Below, in pieces: positions 1 to 7,406 of a stretch of 41,855 nt of DNA. Location: assembly GCA_018435665.1 (NCBI GenBank), contig JAHDND010000120.1:1-41855 (forward strand), in the 5' to 3' direction. A program made the translations under genes and the position numbers. Numbering within the stretch: the stretch's first letter is position 1; every line of letters begins with the position of its first letter. The notes beneath the pieces are model-generated. The model had not been told where the DNA came from, made no database searches, and worked only from the letters and a program-made list of their open reading frames with translations. Source of the stretch: Candidatus Thiosymbion sp. (GTDB lineage: Bacteria > Pseudomonadota > Gammaproteobacteria > Chromatiales > Chromatiaceae).

Positions 1-74
1 GCAAGGTTTGGCGATCACTCGCACTCAACACGATCATCACCCGTAACATCTGATTGAGCCCCAAGGTAAGCAGC

Positions 75-233
75 TTAAGGCAACCTTACCGCAAATCCTT
101 GCTGGCCGCCATGGTTATAATGACTTTGTGTGAACGACTTAACGCGGGCTAATATCAGCGCATTCGGTTTGGTCAGGTCAAAGCGGCGCCTGATCTCGTC
201 CGGACGGCTGGGGAGGGCAAAGCGACCGCACAC
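75..233 (-). pseudogene. 5' fragment of a SRAP (HMCES/YedK-like) peptidase gene
   Basis: Read from a GTG at 231-233 on the minus strand, the protein begins M-CGRFAL, then PDEIRRRFDL. That matches the start of SRAP-domain proteins, where Cys2 is the catalytic residue that crosslinks to abasic sites in single-stranded DNA. Family members are about 200-230 residues. Here the frame stops after about 52 codons, and everything after the FDL segment no longer resembles the family; the expected YNIAP motif is absent. I read it as a truncated remnant. Bases 1-74, beyond the stop, hold no gene I recognise. The call rests on about 20 residues only; the alternative is a chance match inside a longer 88-codon open frame that starts at 341. 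Confidence 0.45.
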
Positions 234-334
234 CCCTTGGTTGATCTTCGCGTGGAGCAGGTTCAAGCTGCGATCAGCTTCCATTGGTATCAGTTTGCCA
301 AGCGACTTAAGCGTTTCATGGTTTTCCCCCGCCC

Positions 335-1186
335 ATGACAACCTTCATCCTAATCGTGATCATCGTCACCCTGCCACTCATTGGCCTGGTGATCGGGGTC
401 CACCGGGGGCTTCGGCAGGGGCGGCCCTGGAGCAGGATCAGCCCGGCCGATTATGGGCTGGTTTATCAACAAGTCAGTATCCCGACCAGGCGCAACCGCC
501 AATTGGTGGGCTGGTGGCTTCCCGCCCCGACTACCAGCCAGACCCTGGTCGTCCTCCATGGTTGGGGTAGCAACGCCGAGCGGATGCTACCCCTGGCCGT
601 GCCCCTGCGCCGATCCGGGTACCAGCTATTGCTGGTCGATGCCCGCAACCATGGCCAGAGCGATACCGACACCTTTGCCACCCTCGCCACCTTTACCGAG
701 GACCTGGCCAGCGCCATCGCCTGGGTCCAGGGCCGCCCTAGGAGACAAGATAACCACATCATCCCGGTCGGGCATTCCTTTGGCGCCAGCGCGGCCCTGC
801 TCCTCGCCGCGAGGCGCCGGGATCTCGCCGGGGTCATCGCCCTCGCGCCCTTCGCCCATCCCGCCCAGGTGATTCGGCCCTACCTGCGTCAACGCCATGT
901 GCCGACATTCCTCCTCCCCCTGGTACTGGGGTACATTCAGCGGGTGACGGGGCACCGCTTTGAGGACGTGGCGCCCATCAATCACGTCGCCGATATCGCC
1001 TGCCCGGTCCTGCTCCTCCATGGAGAGGCGGATGAGGTGGTGCCGCTGGCGGAGATCGTGCCCTTGGTCGAACGTTTTCCCCCGGGCCGGGCGCATCTCC
1101 GGGCCGTGCCCCACGCCGGCCACCAGGTCGGGTCCTTGCTGGAGAGCGAGTTGCCGGCCGTGCTGAATTTCCTGAACCGCCTGTGA
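335..1186 (+). CDS. membrane-anchored alpha/beta hydrolase
   Basis: This is a 283-residue serine hydrolase of the alpha/beta fold. Residues 3-22 form a single hydrophobic segment that would act as an N-terminal membrane anchor or uncleaved signal. The oxyanion strand HGWGSN lies near residue 75, the nucleophile elbow is GHSFG (Ser148), the acid is probably Asp233 in HGEAD, and the base is His263 in HAGH, so the triad looks complete. The overall shape resembles lysophospholipase/BAAT-type esterases, but the substrate cannot be named. The ATG at 335 has no strong ribosome binding site. The ene-reductase follows 40-60 bp downstream on the same strand, so cotranscription is possible. Confidence 0.8.
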   Translation: MTTFILIVIIVTLPLIGLVIGVHRGLRQGRPWSRISPADYGLVYQQVSIPTRRNRQLVGWWLPAPTTSQTLVVLHGWGSNAERMLPLAVPLRRSGYQLLLVDARNHGQSDTDTFATLATFTEDLASAIAWVQGRPRRQDNHIIPVGHSFGASAALLLAARRRDLAGVIALAPFAHPAQVIRPYLRQRHVPTFLLPLVLGYIQRVTGHRFEDVAPINHVADIACPVLLLHGEADEVVPLAEIVPLVERFPPGRAHLRAVPHAGHQVGSLLESELPAVLNFLNRL

Positions 1187-1244
1187 TCCCGGCTGAGGCA
1201 AACTATCCAACTTGGTTAGTGACTGAGTGAATGAGAACCCAATC

Positions 1245-2357
1245 ATGTCGGAACTTTTTACCCCCTTTCGCCTGAAAGACGTGACCCTGCGCAACCGCAT
1301 CGCGGTGCCCCCCATGTGCCAGTACAGCGCCGAGGATGGCTACGTCACTGATTGGCATGAGCCGCACTACACGGGGATGGCGCGCGGGGGCGCGGGCCTG
1401 GTGATTGTCGAGGCCACGGCGGTTTCGCCCGAAGGGCGGATCACCCCCGCCTGCCTGGGCCTCTGGGAGGATGGCCAGGCCGAGGGGCTGGCGCGGATCG
1501 CCCGTGCCATCAAGGTCGCCGGGGCGGTGCCCGGGCTTCAGATCGGCCATGCCGGGCGCAAAGGGAGCGCCAATCGTCCCTGGGAAGGCGATGACCACAT
1601 CCCCGACGGTGATCCCCGTGGCTGGCAGACGATTTCGCCCTCGGCCATCGCCCTGGGTGGCCCCCTCCCCAAGGTGCCCCGGGCCATGACCCTGGCCGAC
1701 ATCCAGCGGGTGCGCGGCGCCTTCGTCGCGGCGGCGCGCCGCGCCCGTGACGCCGGGTTCGAGTGGCTGGAACTGCACTTCGCCCATGGCTATCTGGCCC
1801 AGAGTTTCTTCTCCGTCCATGCCAACCAGCGCAGCGATGAGTACGGCGGCGATGCCACCGGCCGCGGCCGCTTCCTCCTGGAGACGCTGGCCGCCGTGCG
1901 CGCGGTCTGGCCGGAAAACCTGCCCCTCACCGCCCGCTTCGGGGTCATCGAGTACGACGGGCGTGACGAGGAAACCCTGGCGGAGGCCATCGACCTGACG
2001 CGGCGGATGCGCGCTGAGGGTCTTGATCTGCTCAACGTCAGCGTCGGCTTCTCCACCCTGGCGGCCAATCCTCCCTGGGGACCGGCCTTCCTGGCGCCCG
2101 TCGCCGAGCGCGTGCGGCGTGAGGCGGAGGTGCCGGTCGCCGCGGCCTGGTTCATCGACGCGCCGCGGGATGCCGAGCGGGTGGTCGCCGCAGGGCAGCT
2201 GGATCTGGTCATGATCGGCAAGGCGCATCTGGCCAACCCGCACTACCCCTATGAACTCGCCCGGGCCTTGCGGATTGATCGCCCCGCCTGGTCCACCCTT
2301 CCCGCCCCCTATGCCCACTGGTTGGCCAGTTATGCGGGGCCGAGCACGGGGGAGTAG
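1245..2357 (+). CDS. NADH:flavin oxidoreductase, Old Yellow Enzyme family (YqjM-like)
   Basis: This is an FMN-dependent ene-reductase of about 370 residues, an eight-stranded TIM barrel that reduces activated C=C bonds with NAD(P)H. It carries the YqjM-class marks: an N-terminal FTPF..LRNRI strand, PPMCQYSA with the redox-tuning Cys and Tyr, HAGRKGS, and the substrate-side segment AHGYLAQ followed by RSDEYGG. Near the C-terminus MIGKAHLANP binds the FMN phosphate. Two starts are in frame: GTG at 1227 and ATG at 1245. I prefer the ATG because the protein then begins MSELFTPF as in relatives. A strong terminator follows at 2416-2440. The physiological substrate is unknown; detoxification of electrophiles is the usual inference. 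Confidence 0.9.
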   Translation: MSELFTPFRLKDVTLRNRIAVPPMCQYSAEDGYVTDWHEPHYTGMARGGAGLVIVEATAVSPEGRITPACLGLWEDGQAEGLARIARAIKVAGAVPGLQIGHAGRKGSANRPWEGDDHIPDGDPRGWQTISPSAIALGGPLPKVPRAMTLADIQRVRGAFVAAARRARDAGFEWLELHFAHGYLAQSFFSVHANQRSDEYGGDATGRGRFLLETLAAVRAVWPENLPLTARFGVIEYDGRDEETLAEAIDLTRRMRAEGLDLLNVSVGFSTLAANPPWGPAFLAPVAERVRREAEVPVAAAWFIDAPRDAERVVAAGQLDLVMIGKAHLANPHYPYELARALRIDRPAWSTLPAPYAHWLASYAGPSTGE

Positions 2358-2415
2358 CAGTGAGGGACTGATGCGGGCGCGATGATTCCCTCTGAGGCGG
2401 GGGATCGCAAACGCG

Positions 2416-2441
2416 AAGGGCACCCTGAGGTGCCCTTTTTG
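2416..2441 (+). terminator. Rho-independent terminator of the ene-reductase gene
   Basis: A perfect 9-bp stem (AAGGGCACC with GGTGCCCTT) closes a CTGA loop and runs straight into a T-tract on the plus strand, about 60 bp past the ene-reductase stop. It is one of only two textbook terminators in the window. Confidence 0.85.
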
Positions 2442-2574
2442 CTGGGCGGATTGTCGGTGCGTGGAGTGCGGTTTTGCTGGGAAGACTGTCGGGGCCCGGA
2501 GTGCGGTGATGACGAGGCTGGTCCCGCAGCGGTTGAGCCCTTACTTCGGCTAAGCCCTTACTGCGGCTGTGGCC

Positions 2575-3513
2575 TTATTGATGCCGAAAAACGGCCTCCA
2601 GATCGGGGGCGTCCAAGATCCGGTCGGTCCACAGTTCCAGTTGCTCGGCGGTGGCCTGATGCAAGCGGGCCTGGATCACGGGGCTGAGGGGACCAAAGCG
2701 GCGGATGAGCAGTTTGGCCAGCATGGCCGACAGGGCTTCTTCCCGTCCTTCTTCCCGCCCTTCTTCCCGTCCTTCTTCCCGTCCTTCTTCTCGACCCTGT
2801 TCCAGTCCCTCTTCCCGGGCGGCGCGGAGTTCGCTGCGCTCGTCGCGCAGGGCCCGCTCGCGGACGAAGGCCAGGCGACGGGTCTCCTCGTCGGCGCTCA
2901 GGTCGCGGATGCGTTGCAGGGCCTGCTGCACGGGGGGATAGTCGATCTGTTCCATACGGCGTTCCTCCTGCCAGTGTTCAAGAAAGGCGACCCAGGCGGC
3001 CAGGGCCGCATTGCCCGCCCCCAGGCGGTCGGCCTTGGGCAGCTCGATCAAGTTCAATTGTAGTTCGTCGCCTAGTTTCAAGGCGGGCTGGCTGCGGTCG
3101 CGCAGCTCAAAGCACCAGACCGCCTGCCCTTGCTGTTCCGGCGTGGTGAAGAGCTCGAAGTCCAGCAGGTGGATGCCGATGACCGGTTTGAGCAACTCAT
3201 AATCGTCGCCCCCGTCCAGTTGTTGGGCCAGAGTGCGGGCCAGGTAATAGGCGCTGCGGGCGCTCCAGGCGCGGTAGCGGCGGACCTGCATCTCGATGTT
3301 GTACCGCCGGCTCTGCTCGTCCTGGGCGAGGAGGTCGAGGACGATGTACTTGCCCGCCAGTTCCTCCGGGGCGATGCGGGGGTTGAAGACCTCCACCACC
3401 GTCACGGGTGGCTCGGCACTGCGCACGGCGTTGATCAGGGCCGCGAGCAGGGCAGGGGCCTCACCGAAGAGCTTTTTGAAGACGAAATCGTTTTTGGGAT
3501 CGAGAAGGTGCAT
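2575..3513 (-). CDS. Rpn-family recombination-promoting nuclease / putative transposase
   Basis: A 312-residue protein of the PD-(D/E)XK nuclease family once called transposase_31 or PDDEXK_2. It opens with the family signature DPKNDFVFKKLFG. The core shows VLDLLA followed by YNIEMQ, which supply the metal-binding Asp and the E-x-Q pair. E. coli RpnA-type proteins are known DNA endonucleases that raise RecA-independent recombination, and some family members act in phage defence. The C-terminal third holds a charged linker of tandem REEG units (DNA repeat at 2737-2820) before a short helical tail ending in VFRHQ. The start at the ATG near 3513 puts the family motif at residue 5. The neighbours are unrelated, consistent with a solitary mobile gene. 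Confidence 0.88.
   Translation of the reverse strand: MHLLDPKNDFVFKKLFGEAPALLAALINAVRSAEPPVTVVEVFNPRIAPEELAGKYIVLDLLAQDEQSRRYNIEMQVRRYRAWSARSAYYLARTLAQQLDGGDDYELLKPVIGIHLLDFELFTTPEQQGQAVWCFELRDRSQPALKLGDELQLNLIELPKADRLGAGNAALAAWVAFLEHWQEERRMEQIDYPPVQQALQRIRDLSADEETRRLAFVRERALRDERSELRAAREEGLEQGREEGREEGREEGREEGREEALSAMLAKLLIRRFGPLSPVIQARLHQATAEQLELWTDRILDAPDLEAVFRHQ
2737..2820. repeat. 12-bp tandem array inside the Rpn gene
   Basis: Seven copies of a 12-bp unit (TTCTTCCCGTCC on the plus strand), the first four nearly identical and the last three degenerate. On the coding strand the array encodes a repeated Arg-Glu-Glu-Gly tetrapeptide. Because 12 is a multiple of 3, copy-number change would keep the reading frame. 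Confidence 0.9.
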
Positions 3514-3664
3514 GAGCCTGGCCAGGTCCTGAGGTTGCGAGGATTGTAGGCAATTCAGGGCGGCGGGTCATGCGGGATGGGAGGTTGGGTGGGTATGGAA
3601 ATGGGTGTAGGGTCGTTCCATAAGTTACGATCGCTGGCGAGTTCCATCTCCAGTCCAAATGTGA

Positions 3665-3862
3665 GGGAATGAGGACGGGTCAGTGGCGGAGGAAGAGGGG
3701 GGGGTGGAGGGGCCGGCGGCACCCAGCGCGATAATTGTTGCAGGGCAAGCCGAAAGCGCAAGCCCTAAGGCTCTGGTCCAGGGTCGCGAGGTCCGCTGCC
3801 AGTACCGAGTCGCCTCGCTTGATGGCGGCTGCCAGCCGTTGCGCCTGGGCCATGAGTTCCAT
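3665..3862 (-). pseudogene. possible small gene downstream of nhaP2, perhaps frameshifted
   Basis: About 20 bp after the antiporter stop, on the same strand, an ATG at 3862 opens a frame with regular amphipathic helical composition (MELMAQAQRL, then LAADLATLDQSL) for about 36 residues. The frame then turns into low-complexity sequence near 3765. A second frame picks up there with FRLALQQLSRW, which would continue the helix if one base were gained or lost. I do not recognise the protein. It could be a broken small gene or chance. The rest of the 3514-3881 gap is purine-rich and holds nothing else I can support. Confidence 0.25.
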
Positions 3863-3881
3863 GGCCCCCAGATTGCCGGCA

Positions 3882-5612
3882 TTACCTCGGGCGGGTCCGC
3901 TTCAGTTTAAGCCCAACCTTGAGAATCCGGCTGCCTTCGGTGCGGCGAATGACCAGTTGGACATGCTGCATGTCCAGACGGTCGCCGACCACCACCTGGG
4001 TCTCCAGGCGGTCACGCAGGAAGGCATCCAGGGTCAGGTCCCGCTCCTGCTCGCTGACGGCCAGGCCGTAGGCGGCGGCGACATCGCCCAGGCGGGCCTC
4101 GCCGTTAAGGACGAATTCGCCGAAGAAAGCCTGGTCCGACAGGCGGTTCGGGGTCTCCACCGGGGCCAGGAGCCGGTCCAGGGCCTCCAGGTCCGCCGGA
4201 TCGACGATCAGCAAGAGCTGATCGCCGGCGCGCAGGTCCTGCCACTCGATCTGGTCCAGCAGCTCCCGCTGGCGCAACTGGGCGACGGGGCGGGCGGAAG
4301 GCGGCAGGCGGGGGAAGGGGCGGCGCTCCGCCACCAGGGGGCTGTTGGCGGCCAGTTCGTAACCCACCAGCTCCAGCTCGCGCTCGCCGGGCAGGTCGAT
4401 CTCCAGACGTTCCACCACCTGGGTGCGGGGCGGCATCTCCAGTTTCAGCCATCGCGCCAGCGCGGGGATGGTCCACCCCTGTCCGACCAGGGAAACCAGG
4501 ACGACGAAGAAGACGATATTGAAATAGGTATGCGCCTGTTCCATGCCCGCCAGCAGGGGGAAGAGGGCGAGGACGATGGGGACGGAGCCCCGCAGGCCGA
4601 CCCAGCCAATGAAGAGCTGTTCCCGCCAGGGAAAGCGAAAGGGCAGCAGGCAGAGCCAGACCGCCAGGGGCCGGGCGACGAAACTTAGGAGGGCGGCGAA
4701 GAGCAGGGCGTCCAGGGCCACCGGCAGGAGCTCGGAGGGGGTCACCAGCAGCCCGAGGACCAGGAACATGCCGATCTGCGCCAGCCGGGCCAGGCCATCA
4801 TGAAAGCGACCGATATAGCGCCGGCCCTTGAGGGGATGGTTCCCCACCACTAGGCCGGCCAGGTAGATGGCCAGGAAGCCGCTACCGTCGAGGATGGCCA
4901 CCAGGCCGAAGAGGCTCAACCCCATGCTGAGCACGGCGATGGGGTGCAGCCCCGGGGGCAGGTCGAGGTGATTGACCAGCCAGACGATGGCGTAGCCCCC
5001 CAGGATGCCGAGGACGGCGCCGAGTCCCATCTGCTGGATGAAGGCCAGGGCCAGGGTGGCCCCCAGGTTGTCCTGGGGGGCGAGGATCAGCTCCATCAGG
5101 ACCAGGGTGAGGAAGATGGCCATGGGGTCGTTGCTGCCAGACTCGATCTCCAGGGTGGCCTTGACCCGTTCCTTGAGCTCCAGGCCCCGGGAGCGCAGCA
5201 GGGAGAAGACCGCGGCGGCGTCGGTGGAGCCGACGATGGCCGCCAGCAACAGGCCCTCCAGCAGGCTCAGGCCCAGGAGCTGGGTGGCGAAGAGGCCGGT
5301 GAGGGCGGAGGTGACGAGGACGCCGAGGGTCGCCAGCCCCAGGGCCGGTTGCAGGCCGACGCGGAAGCTCTGCACCGAGGTGGCCATGCCGCCGTCGAAG
5401 AGGATGATCGCCAGGGCCAGGCTGCCGACCAGATGGGTGGCCTGGATGTCATCGAAGTGGATGTCCCCGGGTCCTTCCTCCCCCAGTAGCATGCCGATGA
5501 TAAGGAAGACCAGCAGCACCGGCATGCCGAGTCGCTGACCCACCAGGCTGGCGAGGATGCTGACCAGGAAGGCCAGGGAGGCGATGAGGATAAGCTCGTT
5601 GGTCAATGCCAT
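3882..5612 (-). CDS. nhaP2: K+/H+ antiporter, CPA1 family, NhaP2/CvrA-like
   Basis: A 576-residue inner-membrane cation/proton antiporter. About twelve transmembrane helices fill residues 1-390. The FDGG motif lies near 73, GSTDAAAVF near 128-136, and SGSNDP near 158-163, where Asn161-Asp162 is the CPA1 ion-binding pair. The cytoplasmic tail contains a TrkA-C-like (RCK_C) domain at about 400-485 and then a CorC/HlyC-like transporter-associated domain, the arrangement of E. coli NhaP2/CvrA. The known family role is K+ export coupled to H+ uptake, which protects against excess cytoplasmic K+ after osmotic shifts. It lies 136 bp downstream of the stress-protein gene on the same strand, so cotranscription is possible. 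Confidence 0.9.
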   Translation of the reverse strand: MALTNELILIASLAFLVSILASLVGQRLGMPVLLVFLIIGMLLGEEGPGDIHFDDIQATHLVGSLALAIILFDGGMATSVQSFRVGLQPALGLATLGVLVTSALTGLFATQLLGLSLLEGLLLAAIVGSTDAAAVFSLLRSRGLELKERVKATLEIESGSNDPMAIFLTLVLMELILAPQDNLGATLALAFIQQMGLGAVLGILGGYAIVWLVNHLDLPPGLHPIAVLSMGLSLFGLVAILDGSGFLAIYLAGLVVGNHPLKGRRYIGRFHDGLARLAQIGMFLVLGLLVTPSELLPVALDALLFAALLSFVARPLAVWLCLLPFRFPWREQLFIGWVGLRGSVPIVLALFPLLAGMEQAHTYFNIVFFVVLVSLVGQGWTIPALARWLKLEMPPRTQVVERLEIDLPGERELELVGYELAANSPLVAERRPFPRLPPSARPVAQLRQRELLDQIEWQDLRAGDQLLLIVDPADLEALDRLLAPVETPNRLSDQAFFGEFVLNGEARLGDVAAAYGLAVSEQERDLTLDAFLRDRLETQVVVGDRLDMQHVQLVIRRTEGSRILKVGLKLKRTRPR

Positions 5613-5748
5613 GGCGTGGCGCTTCTCACGAACGGGCCGCGCCCGTGGGTGGGACTGAAGGGACTGGGCCTGCCCCGGGCTCTGCCCAGTGGGGCAGGGG
5701 CGATGGGGTGAGGACCGCCAGCGGGGTGGGGCTGCCGCTCACCCGGGT

Positions 5749-6720
5749 CTACTCCGGCAGGGTCACCGGGGTCACGAAGTCCGCCGGCTTGACGGCGAGC
5801 AGGGCGCAGCGGAGCTGGCCGAGGATGGCCTCGGCGGTATTGCCGATGATGGCGCCCGGGATGCCGGCGCGGCCCACGGTGCCCATGATCACCAGGTCGA
5901 ATTTCATCCGCGCCGCCAGCGCCGGGATCGTCTCCCGGGCGCTGCCCTGAAGGAGGTGGAGGCGTGGCGTGAGGTAATCGTAGGTCTCGTCACCGATCCA
6001 GTCGCGCAGTTGCCGCGCCAGGCGCTCAAAGCCCTCCTGATGGCGCAGATGCTCGATGTTTACCTGTGCGGCGATCTCGCCCGCATCCTCGGTGTCGCTC
6101 CACAGGCGCATCATCTCCGGCGACAGGGGTTCCCAACTGTGGGCCAGGTGCAGGTCGGCAAAGTCGGAGAGGGCCAGGGAACTGGCCAGGCCCAGGATCT
6201 GGCGGTTCAGGGCGGTGGTCTCCTCCGGCTCCGCCCGCCAGGGGTCGAAATCCACCGCCGCCAGGATGCGGCGGTAATTGTCCTTGTCCTGGGGCGACAT
6301 GACCAAGACCGGGCAGGGGCACTTGCGCAGCAGTTGCAGGTCGGTGCCCCCCAGAAAGCGCTCCAGGAGACCCTCCTCCGGATTGGCCAGTTTGATCACT
6401 AGGTCCCGGTTTTCCGCCAGGACCTCGCGGATGGCCTCTAGGTAGGGCGTGCCGAGGCGGACCTTGACGGCGATATCCAGCCGCTCCTGATAAGGCTCCG
6501 CCAGGGCCTCCAGCGCCGCCATCCGGCGCTGGCTGGCGCCGGTGAAGAGGGCGTCGAGGGTGCGGCTACCCTCCAGGATCCCCGAGCGCGGTGGTTCGAT
6601 GATCTCCAGCAGGGTAAGTCGCGCCTGGTTGTTTTCCGCCAGCGATACGGCGCGGGCGAGGGCGGCGGTCTGATCCTTGCCGGGTTCGGCGAGATACAGG
6701 ATGTTCTTGAAGTGCTTCAT
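5749..6720 (-). CDS. tandem-domain universal stress protein (UspE-like)
   Basis: A 323-residue cytoplasmic protein made of two UspA domains, roughly 1-150 and 151-315. The first begins KNILYLAEPG. The second ends with DLVIMGTVGRAGIPG and then GNTAEAIL, close to the G-x2-G-x9-G-[S/T] phosphate-binding motif of ATP-binding Usp proteins. The first domain lacks a clean copy, as is common in tandem Usp proteins. The role is stress survival; no specific partner can be read from sequence. It precedes the K+/H+ antiporter gene on the minus strand, and Usp-transporter pairs are frequent. A 7-bp inverted repeat (CTGCCCC/GGGGCAG, 5670-5697) sits between the two genes without a T-tract. Confidence 0.88.
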   Translation of the reverse strand: MKHFKNILYLAEPGKDQTAALARAVSLAENNQARLTLLEIIEPPRSGILEGSRTLDALFTGASQRRMAALEALAEPYQERLDIAVKVRLGTPYLEAIREVLAENRDLVIKLANPEEGLLERFLGGTDLQLLRKCPCPVLVMSPQDKDNYRRILAAVDFDPWRAEPEETTALNRQILGLASSLALSDFADLHLAHSWEPLSPEMMRLWSDTEDAGEIAAQVNIEHLRHQEGFERLARQLRDWIGDETYDYLTPRLHLLQGSARETIPALAARMKFDLVIMGTVGRAGIPGAIIGNTAEAILGQLRCALLAVKPADFVTPVTLPE

Positions 6721-6997
6721 CTCATGATTCCCCTTGACTGATCCTCGGGTTGCGGCTCCTCACCCATGGCCTGACCGGGTTCCGTGGCGGTGGCGGCCGC
6801 CTTGGGGATCGAGACCGGTTCCTAGCCACCGCAACGGGAAAAAGGTGCGGATGCCTACCAAACTATGTACGACCGAAAACGTGGTTATCCATCCCGGGCG
6901 GGGGCGGTTCCCCAGTTTCTTTACCATGGCGTGACCATTCAGATCCTCCCCCACGTGGGGCAGCTTCTCCGGCACAGCCCGCTGATTCTCTATTGCT

Positions 6998-7018
6998 CCC
7001 TCCCCTGTTGGGGGAGGG
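6998..7018. repeat. REP-like G/C hairpin in the 686-bp gap before the KamA gene
   Basis: CCCTCCCC and GGGGAGGG form a perfect 8-bp stem with a TGTTG loop, flanked by more purine-rich sequence (GTGGGAGAGGGAGG). This type of sequence is dispersed in many high-GC proteobacterial genomes as an intergenic repeat, but only one copy lies in this window. The rest of the 6721-7406 gap has short open frames in several phases, none of which I recognise. Confidence 0.4.
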
Positions 7019-7108
7019 GTGGGAGAGGGAGGTTGATCGGTTGCTCCACGGCGAGGTTACTCCTGATCGGAGTGGACGGGCCAACTTTGGTTCCCCCTAT
7101 GGGGGCTA

Positions 7109-7148
7109 TTGAATGAAAAATATATATATAACAATAATATGCAATTTT
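7109..7148 (+). promoter_or_regulatory. AT-rich island, likely promoter region for the KamA-type gene
   Basis: About 40 bp of almost pure A/T stand out sharply in a high-GC window. TTGAAT at 7109-7114 and TAATAT at 7135-7140 could be -35 and -10 boxes, but the 20-bp spacing is long. A CCCCC-TAT-GGGGG hairpin lies just upstream at 7093-7105. The start codon is 270 bp downstream, so a long leader would result. Promoter function is inferred from composition. Confidence 0.35.
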
Positions 7149-7406
7149 CTGTCATCCGTGTTAACATTTCCCTGACGCTGGTAACACCAGCAACCAGTCT
7201 CGCCCCGCGGGTGAGACGCCCTCGACAGAATCGCCGGCCTCACGTTACGGCCCACGCGGTTCTTAAACCCGCGGTCGTCCCCCAGGGGGCCACGGCCGCG
7301 ACCGGACCCGGCGAACCCCCGACAGCGGGGCGCACAGCCGACATCCAACGGAACTTTGGCCGTCCGGTCTCCATCCACCCTCTAGGACGATACAGAGGAG
7401 AACAAG

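Noticed and set aside
6865..7116. Small plus-strand open frame in the gap before the KamA-type gene
   Set aside because: It runs through the REP-like hairpin, has no ribosome binding site and its product shows no regular secondary-structure pattern.
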